This document shows, piece after piece, positions 52,114 through 60,839 of a stretch of 64,000 nucleotides of DNA. The notes beneath the pieces were generated by a model, which was not told where the DNA came from, made no database searches, and saw only the letters and a program-made list of their open reading frames with translations. The translations under genes were made by a program, and so were the position numbers. Location of the stretch: assembly GCA_934654815.1 (NCBI GenBank), contig CAKUGU010000003.1, positions 21,614-85,613 of the forward strand, in the 5' to 3' direction. This DNA comes from an uncultured Ellagibacter sp. Its GTDB lineage: Bacteria; Actinomycetota; Coriobacteriia; Coriobacteriales; Eggerthellaceae. The stretch's first letter is position 1; each line of letters opens with the position of its first letter.

Positions 52114-53298
52114 ATGAACGGAAAGAAAGCATGGGTTGTCGCGCTTGTCACGATTTTCGCTGGCATAGCTCTTGCCCTGGTTCAAAACAAGGTTGCGCCC
52201 TGCATGACAACGCTGCAAAGTGCTTTCGGCATCGATATGGCGACGGCAGGCTGGCTTAGCTCGCTATTCTCTTTGGTGGGCATCATCATGGCTTTACCGG
52301 CATCCGTGATTTTGAATAAGCTCGGACCGAAGAAGAGCGGGGTCATCGCGCTCGTGTGCGCGATTGCAGGTTCGCTTCTGGGTGTGCTGACCACCGACAT
52401 CGCGATTCTCATGATCAGTCGCGTTATCGAGGGAGTTGGCGTCGGCCTTATTTCGGTCATCGGCCCGTCCATCATCGCGAGTTGGTTTCCCGAGGCGAAA
52501 CGTGGCCTTCCCATGAGCATTTGGGCGGTGTATCAGATGGGCGCGCAGGCGGTTATGTTCTTCCTTGCCGCATTCCTCACGTCGAACTTCGGTTGGCAGG
52601 GTATGTGGTGGTTCGGCTTGGCTGCGTGTGTCGTTGCGCTGATTTTCTACGTACTGTGCGTTAAGAGCCCGCGTCCTGAAGAGAGCTATGCCGATGTCGA
52701 AAGCGAGAACGTGTCGCTTAAAGAGGGAATGAGCTCTCCTTCGACGTGGATTATGGCTCTTGTCACCTTCTTGTTCTGCATTGGGTGCTTCGGCTTCGTG
52801 AACTGGGTTGCCACGTATTGGGCTACTGTGCCGAGCATCGGCGAGGGCGCCAACTCGTGGGTCGGCTACTTTTCGCTTGCGGCGGTGGTTGCCGCGATCA
52901 TCATGGGCATGCTCTTGAACCATATCAAGAAACGCAAGCTTTTCGGCATGGCGGCGCTCGTGGCGTACGGCGTCGTCGCCGTGTTCGGGTTGACGCTCGA
53001 CAACCCGGCGCCGCTCGTCATCTTTACCATCGTGTATGGCTTCATGGATTCCGGCTTCCCGTGCGTTTTGTGGACCATGACGGCGCAGACAGTGAAGAAG
53101 CCCGAACTGGCAGGCGTCGCAACTGGCGTTGTCTGCATCGGGTTCAACGCAGGCATTCTCGTCGGGCCGCCGATTATCGGCGCGGTCGCCGAAAGTCTTG
53201 GCTGGACGGCAGCTGGTTGGGCTATCGCTGGCTGCTGCATCGCTGCTGCGATTCTTCTCGCGTTTGTGAAGACCTATGCGACTGAGGACGTGGCATAG
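52114..53298 (+). CDS. MFS transporter
   Basis: 394 residues; ATG 52114 follows GAGGAGGGA. About twelve helices; loop 2-3 reads LNKLGPKKSG and the helix 4-5 region FPEAKRGLPMSIW. It is a close paralog of the transporter at 50710 (shared start pattern ALAxxQNKVxPCM and the same gene length class), so a tandem duplication is likely. It ends 23 bp before the end of the convergent sigma-54 activator gene. Confidence 0.85.
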   Translation: MNGKKAWVVALVTIFAGIALALVQNKVAPCMTTLQSAFGIDMATAGWLSSLFSLVGIIMALPASVILNKLGPKKSGVIALVCAIAGSLLGVLTTDIAILMISRVIEGVGVGLISVIGPSIIASWFPEAKRGLPMSIWAVYQMGAQAVMFFLAAFLTSNFGWQGMWWFGLAACVVALIFYVLCVKSPRPEESYADVESENVSLKEGMSSPSTWIMALVTFLFCIGCFGFVNWVATYWATVPSIGEGANSWVGYFSLAAVVAAIIMGMLLNHIKKRKLFGMAALVAYGVVAVFGLTLDNPAPLVIFTIVYGFMDSGFPCVLWTMTAQTVKKPELAGVATGVVCIGFNAGILVGPPIIGAVAESLGWTAAGWAIAGCCIAAAILLAFVKTYATEDVA

Positions 53299-53321
53299 GA
53301 AAGCAAGCGGACGTGATTTCG

Positions 53322-55508
53322 CTAGAGTTTCTTCAGCTTTCGATACATTGTTGCCTTGCTGATGCCGAGCAACTTCGAGGCCTGAAGAACGTCGTTGTTC
53401 GTTCGCTTGAGCGCTTCGTTGATGGCGAGGCGCTCAAGCTCTTGCAACGACAGGGTGGGCAGCGGCGATTCAGCAATGCCGGTGGATGCTTCCTTGCGGG
53501 AGTGGCTCAGCGTCGTTTCAGGCGAATCGTCTTTGTTCAGAACCTTGATAGTTGAAGACGGATCATTTTGCATGTCGGGGTGGTGCGCGAAAACGGTTTT
53601 CTCGTCATTGATTAGATAGGCGGGAAAGTCGCCGAGTTCGATAATGCCCTTCTCACACGTGTAGTAAGCCGAATAGATGGCATGCTTGAGCTGACGAACA
53701 TTGCCCGGCCAGGAGTACGAATCGATGAAGGCGGAAGCGCTGTCGGAAAAAACGGCCTTGCCGTAACTTGTTTTCGAGTCACATTCGCCCAAATAGTAGT
53801 TGGCAAAGAAAAGGGCGTCGCCTTTTCGGTCTCGCAAGGGCGGAAGCCCTATCGACAGCACGGAAAGGCGGTAGAGCAAGTCTTCGCGAAACCTTCCGTT
53901 TGCCGCCATTTCCGTTAAGTCCCTGTTTGTAGCCGAGATCAAGCGGAAGTCTACCTGCTTGTAGCTCTTGCCCCCGACGCGCATGACGCGTTTGTTCTCG
54001 AGCACGCGAAGAAGGGTCGACTGCAGTTCGAGGGGCATGTCTCCGATTTCGTCGAGGAATAGCGTGCCTCCGTTCGCAAGTTCGATCTTTCCGGGTTTGC
54101 CGGTTTTGTCCGCTCCGGTGAAACTGCCGCTGTCGTAGCCGAAAAGCTCGCTTTCAATGAGGTTCGGGGGAATTGCGGCGCAGTTGATGGACATGAACGG
54201 CCCGCTTGGGCGAGATGCGTTATGGATCGCCTGGGCAAACAGCTCCTTGCCTGTCCCGCTTTCACCGGTGATGAGGACGTTCTCGTTGATGAGGGCGAAC
54301 CGGTGGGCGAGTTTTTTCGTGCGGCCGATTTGCGGGCTTCTTCCCAGAATTTGCGAGAAGGTGATGGGCGCGGTGTCGCCGACGGTTTTTTTCGGCGCAT
54401 CGGATCCGGCTTCTCTCGGCGCGATTTCTCGAAGGAGGAGGATATAGTTTGAATCCGAATCGTCTTCGCCGCTTCGGATCTCGCGCGGGATGAGCGAATA
54501 GCGGCGGTCGTTGGCATCGAAGGTGTACTTCTTCCCATTCGAGAAATCTTGCCGTACCTTTTCGTCTTCCCCTAGATCGCACAGACAGCGAATCGACTTG
54601 CCGACAAGCTGCTCGGGGATAGTGAGCAGAATCTTCGCCGCATCGTGATTGGCATAGACGATCTTAAGGTTGCCGTTGATGATGATCGTTGCCTCTTTGG
54701 TGATGTCGACGAGGCTTTTCGAGAGATTCTGGAAAAGGTGGGCGAAGCTGTTTGCCTGAGCGTATTCGCCTTCGGCGGTTTCCAAGTCGGAACGGTACGT
54801 GTTGATGCGCAATTGCGAGCTGATCGTGTTGGCGATCGTCGACACGAGGCTCATGGCATGGATGAGCAGCTTCTTCTCGGTCGAAGTGATCCGATCGGGT
54901 ATTTTCTGCGTGAGAAGCAGCGCGCCGAGTGGGTCTCCATACTGGTCGAGGATAGGCGCCGCGCAAGCGATGAGCTCTTGGAGCCCGAAGCAGTAGTGCT
55001 CGGGGCCGATCACTGCGAAGGGACGGCGATGTTTCATGCAGAGGTCGTGGGCATTCGTGCCGGCGTTCTCGATGTTGAGAAGGTACTTCTTCGCCGCGAA
55101 GTTGTGAAGCTCCAAGTTTCCCACTTGGAGAAGGGAAAGCCCATCCAGGTTCATGAGCTCGAACACGTAGTCGTTCTCGATGTTGAGCGACTCGACGGTT
55201 CGCAGCTTCTCTGCGGTTTCGTCGATGAGGGCTTTATTCGCTTCGAGCGCGAGGCTCACGTATTCGTCTGTCGCGTATTCCCCGAGTATGGGCCGGTCGG
55301 GTTCGAGCCCGGCGCTCTTCGAGTCGATCCACGACTGCGCGATTTCGGGCCTTACGTAGGGAGACGTGCGCGGATCGGTTCCGTTGTTCAGGAAGTCGAG
55401 CTTCGCGTCGAAGATATGCTCCCAGAATGATTCGTCTTCAGACATCAACTTGATAAGGCGTAAATCGTCCGCGTAGTCGATGTCGAGGTTTTGGTTGGTT
55501 TTGCTCAT
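53322..55508 (-). CDS. Sigma-54-dependent enhancer-binding activator (AcoR-like: GAF, PAS, AAA+, Fis)
   Basis: 728 residues from ATG 55508 (MSKTNQNLDI); TTG 55526 is an alternative. Order: an N-terminal region with RPEIAQSWIDSKSAG near 53-67, GAF-like sensor (about 75-235), PAS-like (about 265-360), AAA+ core (385-620) and Fis-type helix-turn-helix (last 45). Walker A is GESGTGKE (415-422), Walker B GTLFLDE (481-487). The sigma-54 contact loop reads GSFTGA (461-466), a small change from GAFTGA. It should drive open-complex formation at sigma-54 promoters such as 46530. A palindrome sits just upstream of its start. The sensed signal is unknown. Confidence 0.92.
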   Translation of the reverse strand: MSKTNQNLDIDYADDLRLIKLMSEDESFWEHIFDAKLDFLNNGTDPRTSPYVRPEIAQSWIDSKSAGLEPDRPILGEYATDEYVSLALEANKALIDETAEKLRTVESLNIENDYVFELMNLDGLSLLQVGNLELHNFAAKKYLLNIENAGTNAHDLCMKHRRPFAVIGPEHYCFGLQELIACAAPILDQYGDPLGALLLTQKIPDRITSTEKKLLIHAMSLVSTIANTISSQLRINTYRSDLETAEGEYAQANSFAHLFQNLSKSLVDITKEATIIINGNLKIVYANHDAAKILLTIPEQLVGKSIRCLCDLGEDEKVRQDFSNGKKYTFDANDRRYSLIPREIRSGEDDSDSNYILLLREIAPREAGSDAPKKTVGDTAPITFSQILGRSPQIGRTKKLAHRFALINENVLITGESGTGKELFAQAIHNASRPSGPFMSINCAAIPPNLIESELFGYDSGSFTGADKTGKPGKIELANGGTLFLDEIGDMPLELQSTLLRVLENKRVMRVGGKSYKQVDFRLISATNRDLTEMAANGRFREDLLYRLSVLSIGLPPLRDRKGDALFFANYYLGECDSKTSYGKAVFSDSASAFIDSYSWPGNVRQLKHAIYSAYYTCEKGIIELGDFPAYLINDEKTVFAHHPDMQNDPSSTIKVLNKDDSPETTLSHSRKEASTGIAESPLPTLSLQELERLAINEALKRTNNDVLQASKLLGISKATMYRKLKKL

Positions 55509-55550
55509 GGTGATCCGATCCCCCAATCGGCGTCATTGTGAGTCAAGGAA

Positions 55551-55575
55551 ATTGATACTCCTCTCGAGTATCAAT
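55551..55575. promoter_or_regulatory. Palindrome ATTGATACTC-N5-GAGTATCAAT
   Basis: A perfect 10-bp inverted repeat in the 82-bp gap between the divergent activator (55508) and LRR protein (55591) genes. It is probably an autoregulatory operator. TATCA-N3-TGAGA (55569-55581), one base from the sites at 46383 and 46406, overlaps its right arm. Confidence 0.6.
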
Positions 55576-55590
55576 TTGAGACAATTGTAG

Positions 55591-57537
55591 GTGCAACGAA
55601 CAGTGAATGTCGAGTTAAAAAACAGCATATTGCCTTTCTCCCCGGGGGGGAGGTCGGGAGACGGTTTGCGCCTGAATCCCGTCGAACTTCGCAACCGGGA
55701 TCTCATCAATGATCCCGCGCTTTCTGGTTATCGCGTTGAGGGGCGGGCGAAGAGCGACGACGGTTACGACAAGAAGCGGCCCGACATCGTCGAACTGCGC
55801 TATGGCGGATTCGAATACTCGATTCTTCAAGACGGAACGCTACGCCTCGATACCTACGATGGCTTGGCGGACGACGCGTTCATCCCTTCGGAAATCGATG
55901 GGAGGAAAGTAGCTGCTTTCGGCGCGACGCTGTTTCGCGACTGCGAGGCGTTAAGGCGTGTTTCGATCGATTCCGGCAACGAGCTTTTCTCGACCGACGG
56001 CGTCGCCGTGTTCTCGAAGGATGGCAAAACGCTCGTGCGTCTCGCCGCTTCGGTTGCGGAATATTCCGTTCCCGAAGGGTGTGAGCGGATCGGTGACCAT
56101 GCGTTCGATTCTGCCGAGCGTTTGGAGCGGGTGTGCCTGCCCGGCTCGCTGATCAGGATAGGAAAGCTCGCGTTCGCCAAGTCGGGGGTTCGGAAAATCG
56201 CGATTCCTCCGTCCGTCGAAACGGTTGAAGACAGGGCCTTCTTCTCGTGCCGTGATCTTGTCAGCTGCGAGCTTTCGAACGGCCTTCGAACGATCGGGGA
56301 GGGCGCGTTTTCGCTCACGGCGATTAAGAGCTTTTATGTCCCGGAGAGCGTCGAGCATATCGGGCGCGCGGCGTTCGGACTCACCCCTGCTCAGAAGCGG
56401 GTTGGGTTCGGGGCGATCACCGTCGCTCCGGGCAATGGGACGTATCGCATCGACGAGAAGGGCGGGCTGTACGCAGCCGATGCGCTCGTCGAGCTTATCG
56501 GCGACGTGGAGGCCTATGCGGTGCGCCCGGGAACGCGCGCCATAGCCGATCGCGCCTGTTGCTGGCATGGGCGCCTTCGGTCGGTCGAGGTGCCCGAAGG
56601 GGTGCGGACGATCGGTGACGAGGCGTTTCGCGGGGCGCGCGTGTTGAGGAAAGTGGCTCTTCCCGAGTCGCTCGAGTCGATTGGCGCTGCCGCTTTCATG
56701 GACACCGATGTTTCCAGATTGCGCCTTTCCCGCAATGTGCGCACAATCGGGCGCTCGGCGCTTCTCGTGCAGGGTGAGGGAATGATGAAGTCGGGGCACC
56801 CGCTTGAGTCCGTGGATCTTGACGAGGGCAACCCCGTCTTCTACCTGGAAAGCGGGCTGCTCTGCGAACGAGGGGGCGGCGACGCCGGAGGTGACAGCTG
56901 CCTTCTATACCTTGGGCCGCAGGACAACGTGACGATTCCGGATGCGGTGAACCGCGTTGCCCCCTTCGCGTTTTGCGGTGCCCGCGGTATCGACCGGCTC
57001 GTAGTACACGGGCATCTGCACAGCATCTGCACGAGCGCGTTTTCCACGCGGTGTTCCATTCCTCATATGCGGGTCGAGTGTCAGCGCCCGGACGGCAGCC
57101 GCGAATGGGAGGAATTCCGCGTGCCGAGCCTGACGACGAATTTCCGGGCCCAAACGCTTCTGCTCGGGACCGACGGAGACGGCACGGTGTTCAACTACCC
57201 GTACTACGACTCGTGGGTGACGCATTCGTCAGCCATCGACGAGTTCGCGCCTGCTGCCGTTGCACGGCTGCGATCGGGCAATTATTTGGACGAGCGTATG
57301 CGGGAAGTGTACCGGGGCATCGTTTCCCATCGGGCTTCGAAGGTGTGCCGTTACCTTGCAGGTGCGGGCGACATCGACGCGATTGCGTTCCTCGTCGAAG
57401 ACGGCACCCTCGCGCTTGAAGAGGTGGCGGCCGAGGCTGACCGCTCTGCTGGTGCGGGAGACGCGCAGCTGAGCGCGTACCTGTTCGAGCTGAAGCACCG
57501 TTTCGGCGCGCCTTCGGGCGTCGACTTCAACCTATAG
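55591..57537 (+). CDS. BspA-type leucine-rich-repeat protein
   Basis: Up to 648 residues. The start is uncertain: GTG 55591, GTG 55603 (AGGTG upstream) or a later TTG are possible. Residues about 90-480 contain BspA-like leucine-rich repeats with the pattern VPEGVRTIGDEAFRGAxxLxKVALPES. There is no signal peptide or anchor, unusual because BspA proteins are often surface-exposed, so this one may act inside the cell. The C-terminal 170 residues differ and may bind partners. It heads an operon with the VWA, MoxR and chaperone genes (15 bp to the next start). A recognition or adaptor role is inference. Confidence 0.75.
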   Translation: MQRTVNVELKNSILPFSPGGRSGDGLRLNPVELRNRDLINDPALSGYRVEGRAKSDDGYDKKRPDIVELRYGGFEYSILQDGTLRLDTYDGLADDAFIPSEIDGRKVAAFGATLFRDCEALRRVSIDSGNELFSTDGVAVFSKDGKTLVRLAASVAEYSVPEGCERIGDHAFDSAERLERVCLPGSLIRIGKLAFAKSGVRKIAIPPSVETVEDRAFFSCRDLVSCELSNGLRTIGEGAFSLTAIKSFYVPESVEHIGRAAFGLTPAQKRVGFGAITVAPGNGTYRIDEKGGLYAADALVELIGDVEAYAVRPGTRAIADRACCWHGRLRSVEVPEGVRTIGDEAFRGARVLRKVALPESLESIGAAAFMDTDVSRLRLSRNVRTIGRSALLVQGEGMMKSGHPLESVDLDEGNPVFYLESGLLCERGGGDAGGDSCLLYLGPQDNVTIPDAVNRVAPFAFCGARGIDRLVVHGHLHSICTSAFSTRCSIPHMRVECQRPDGSREWEEFRVPSLTTNFRAQTLLLGTDGDGTVFNYPYYDSWVTHSSAIDEFAPAAVARLRSGNYLDERMREVYRGIVSHRASKVCRYLAGAGDIDAIAFLVEDGTLALEEVAAEADRSAGAGDAQLSAYLFELKHRFGAPSGVDFNL

Positions 57538-57552
57538 CAAGGAGGTGCGACC

Positions 57553-59262
57553 ATGAAAGACGAAACGCCCATCCTGGAAGCCGACTTCTCACTCAAGGAA
57601 CGCGAGCGCTTGGGTATCGGGCACGCTAAAAGCGTCGAGCGTATCGGCGTTGTGAGCGAAGAGCGCATGAAGAAACGCTACGAGAAATTCGAGCGCTACA
57701 CGCCTGTGGCGACGGATATCCTCAAAGAGGCCCAATCGGCCCTGGCGATACGGTTCAGATTCCTCGACCGGGCCCTGTGGCGCATGCCCCTCGTCCCGTG
57801 CTTCGATATGTACGGTATCGCAAGCGACGGTCGACGCATGCTGTTCGACCCCGTTTTCGTGGTCGATCGGTTCAACCTGTCCCAAAACGAGGTCGTGCGG
57901 GACGTGGCGCACTGCCTGTTCCATTGTATCTTCCGCCACCCGTTCATGCTGTACTCGGTGCTGCGCCAGCCGTGGGACGTCGCGTGCGACATAGCGATCG
58001 AGTCGATGCTGCTCGACATGGTTGGGAAGGCCTTCCCGTCGAATATGGACCGTCGTGCCAGGGAGTCCCTGCGGGTGCTGCGCGCCCAGGCAGGTGGGGT
58101 GATCACGGCCGAGAGGCTGTACCACTTCTTCTCGAACACGGGAAGTCATGTCGACTTGAATTCGCTCGCCCCGATATTCCGCCACGATGTGCACGGACTC
58201 TGGTACGGAAGCGACGAGGGGCGTGCAACCGACGCATCGTCGGCGACGGCTACGAAGGATACGGGGGAGGCGCGCGAGGACGGTGCCGCTACCAGGCAAA
58301 ACGGGGTCGAGGAGCTCGACGAGATCAGTAGTGGTCCGGTTGCGGTTCCGAAGCCCGAACCTGAAGGGGGGTCCGCGGGAGAGGCGGTCGACGGGGGAGA
58401 GGGTCCCGAATCGGAATCGGAGGCTCTGCGCGATGATGGGCCTTCCGGCGATGGCGGCGCCGGCGAAAGCGTAAGCGGCCACGACTCGGCAATCGACGAG
58501 GAGCTTGCCGGGCAATGGGAGCAAGTCAGCCGCCAGATTCAAGTTGAGCTCGAGACTCATCTGGCTCAACAAGGCGAGGGGGCTGGCAACCTTATCGCCG
58601 AGCTTCGAGCGGTGAATCGCGAGAAGTATGACTACGCGAGCTTCCTCAAGCGCTTTGCCACGCTTCATGAGCGCATGAAGGTGAACGCCGACGAGTTCGA
58701 CTACATCTACTACACCTACGGGCTGAAGCGCTACGGCAACATGCCGCTTATCGAGCCTTTGGAATACAAGGAGGATCGCCAAGTCCATGACTTCGTCATC
58801 GCGATCGACACGTCGGAATCGTGCTCGGGCGATCTGGTGCAAAGCTTCATGCGCAAGACGTACAACATCCTGAAGCAGGCCGAAAGTTTCCATAGCCGGG
58901 TGAATATCCATATCGTGCAGTGCGACGCCCGCGTGCAGGAGGACACGAAGATCACGTCGCTCGATGACTTGGAACTCTACATGAAGGACATGGAGTTGAA
59001 GGGCTTCGGCGGCACGGACTTCAGGCCGGTGTTCGACTACGTGAACCTGCTCATCGAGAAAGGCGAATTCACCGATTTGCGAGGAATCGTGTACTTCACC
59101 GACGGTGAGGGGACCTTCCCGCGGCGTCCGCCCGCCTACGACGCGGTTTTCGTGTTCCTCGACGACGGCTGCACCGACCCTAAGGTGCCCCCGTGGGCGC
59201 TCAAGGTGATATTGGACGAGCACGAGCTCGAATTCGACGGGAAGCCTTTCGGCTCCCGGTGA
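57553..59262 (+). CDS. VWA-domain protein with degenerate metallopeptidase-like domain (DUF2201 type)
   Basis: 569 residues; ATG 57553 follows AGGAGGTG. The N-terminal half resembles the putative metallopeptidase region of DUF2201 proteins, where HExxH is usual; here it reads HCLFH (120-124), with Cys for Glu, so peptidase activity is doubtful. A Glu/Gly-rich disordered stretch follows (about 225-320). The C-terminal VWA-like domain has an intact MIDAS: DTSES (419-423), Thr488 and Asp517. VWA proteins of this kind pair with MoxR ATPases, as in CoxE/CoxD and NorD/NorQ, to mature or activate metalloenzymes. Its MoxR partner is encoded 17 bp downstream. Confidence 0.82.
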   Translation: MKDETPILEADFSLKERERLGIGHAKSVERIGVVSEERMKKRYEKFERYTPVATDILKEAQSALAIRFRFLDRALWRMPLVPCFDMYGIASDGRRMLFDPVFVVDRFNLSQNEVVRDVAHCLFHCIFRHPFMLYSVLRQPWDVACDIAIESMLLDMVGKAFPSNMDRRARESLRVLRAQAGGVITAERLYHFFSNTGSHVDLNSLAPIFRHDVHGLWYGSDEGRATDASSATATKDTGEAREDGAATRQNGVEELDEISSGPVAVPKPEPEGGSAGEAVDGGEGPESESEALRDDGPSGDGGAGESVSGHDSAIDEELAGQWEQVSRQIQVELETHLAQQGEGAGNLIAELRAVNREKYDYASFLKRFATLHERMKVNADEFDYIYYTYGLKRYGNMPLIEPLEYKEDRQVHDFVIAIDTSESCSGDLVQSFMRKTYNILKQAESFHSRVNIHIVQCDARVQEDTKITSLDDLELYMKDMELKGFGGTDFRPVFDYVNLLIEKGEFTDLRGIVYFTDGEGTFPRRPPAYDAVFVFLDDGCTDPKVPPWALKVILDEHELEFDGKPFGSR

Positions 59263-59279
59263 CGATAAGGAGGAAAGCA

Positions 59280-60785
59280 ATGAATATCGCGCAAGCAAAA
59301 CAGCAGATAAAAGATACCGTTGAAGCCTATTTGGCAACTGACGAGAACGGGGAGCCGCTCCTTTCCGTAGAGCACCAGCGCCCGATCTTCTTGGTCGGCG
59401 CGCCCGGCATCGGCAAGACCGCCATCGTTTCGCAAGTGGCCTCTGAATTGGGCATCGGGCTTGTGTCGTACTCCATGACGCATCATACGCGTCAAAGCGC
59501 GCTCGGCCTGCCCTTCATCGTCGAGCGCGACTACGGCGGGGAGCACTACGAGGTGTCGGAGTATACGATGAGCGAGATCATCGCGTCGGTCTTCGACTGC
59601 ATAGAGGAAAGCGGGTGCGAGAAGGGCATCCTCTTCCTCGACGAAATCAACTGCGTGTCCGAGACGCTGTACCCGTCGATGCTTCAGTTCCTCCAGTTCA
59701 AGACGTTCGGAAGGCATAAAGTTCCCGACGGTTGGGTCGTGGTGACGGCGGGCAACCCACCCGAGTACAACCGGTCCGTCCACGAGTTCGACGTGGTGAC
59801 GCTCGATCGCCTGAAGAAAATCGTTGTCGATCCCGATTTCGACGCGTGGAAGGCGTACGCGGTGGAAAAAGGCGTCCACCCCGCCGTGCTTACGTTCCTC
59901 GAGGCGAAGAAGGATCGCTTTTACATGATGGAATCGTCGCTCGACGGCAAGGCGTTCGTGACGGCGCGCGGCTGGGACGATTTGTCGGACATCGTCAGAG
60001 TCTACGAGAAACTGGGCAAGAAGGTCGACTACGACCTGGTATGCCATTACGTGCAGAATGAAACGGCTGCCGGCGACTTCGCGGCGTACTACGACCTGTT
60101 CAACAAGTACTGCGACGACTACCGCATCGAAGACATCCTCTCGGGCAGTCGGGACGAGGGAATCGTGGCGCGTGCCAAGGAAGCGAAATTCGACGAGAGG
60201 CTTTCGCTCTTGGGGCTTCTACTCGACTCGCTTGGGCATAATTTCCGAAGGGTCATGAACAGGACTGACGTGCTGCTTGCTGTTCGGGACGACCTGCGCG
60301 ACGCGAAGGAACGAGTCGTCGCAGGCGGTATTACGCCGCAGATTGCGCTCGACCGCATTGTCGGTGAGAAGGAGCGCCAACTCGAGCTGCTCGTGGCGAG
60401 CGGCGCCGCTTGCAAAGGCAAGCGCAACCGCATTCGCGCCGAGAGGGAAATGCTTGTGGCGTATTCGCGCGACAGCACGGTCGCGTCGTCGCGGGCGGGC
60501 GATTTCTCCGCGGTGGAAAAGCTGTTCGCGCACGATTCGGACATGGCGGACGCGACAGCTTCAATCGAGTCGCGCTTGTCGGCCGCGTACTCGTTCATTG
60601 AGGAGGCTTTCGGCGACGCTCAGGAGATGCTCATTTTCACGACGGAGCTCACGCAGCGTCCGGCGTCGGCGCGCTACGTTGCTCAATACGGAAGCGAGTC
60701 CTACTATAATCATAACGAGAAGATGATCCTGTCCGATAAGCAGCGCGAGCTGCGCAAACGCATCGAGGATCTGGAAACGTTGTAG
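59280..60785 (+). CDS. MoxR-type AAA+ ATPase
   Basis: 501 residues from ATG 59280 (MNIAQAKQQIKD) with AAGGAGGAAA upstream. Walker A is GAPGIGKT (40-47) and Walker B ILFLDEIN (117-124); a NPPEYNR sensor segment follows, so it should hydrolyse ATP. The C-terminal 220 residues are helical and not typical of small MoxR proteins (about 330 residues), so it is a longer variant. With the VWA protein encoded before it, it probably forms a chaperone complex that remodels or loads a metalloenzyme. The molybdoenzymes of the island are the obvious client candidates, but this is unproven. Confidence 0.85.
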   Translation: MNIAQAKQQIKDTVEAYLATDENGEPLLSVEHQRPIFLVGAPGIGKTAIVSQVASELGIGLVSYSMTHHTRQSALGLPFIVERDYGGEHYEVSEYTMSEIIASVFDCIEESGCEKGILFLDEINCVSETLYPSMLQFLQFKTFGRHKVPDGWVVVTAGNPPEYNRSVHEFDVVTLDRLKKIVVDPDFDAWKAYAVEKGVHPAVLTFLEAKKDRFYMMESSLDGKAFVTARGWDDLSDIVRVYEKLGKKVDYDLVCHYVQNETAAGDFAAYYDLFNKYCDDYRIEDILSGSRDEGIVARAKEAKFDERLSLLGLLLDSLGHNFRRVMNRTDVLLAVRDDLRDAKERVVAGGITPQIALDRIVGEKERQLELLVASGAACKGKRNRIRAEREMLVAYSRDSTVASSRAGDFSAVEKLFAHDSDMADATASIESRLSAAYSFIEEAFGDAQEMLIFTTELTQRPASARYVAQYGSESYYNHNEKMILSDKQRELRKRIEDLETL

Positions 60786-60839
60786 GGGTTGGGGAGAAAT
60801 CCGCACAGGCGGCTTTCAAGATAAAAGGGGGAATTCCTT

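Noticed and set aside
60786..60820. GG-N10-GC spacing before the trigger-factor-like gene
   Set aside because: The rest of the -24/-12 consensus is missing (CCGC instead of TTGC), so it is not called as a sigma-54 promoter.
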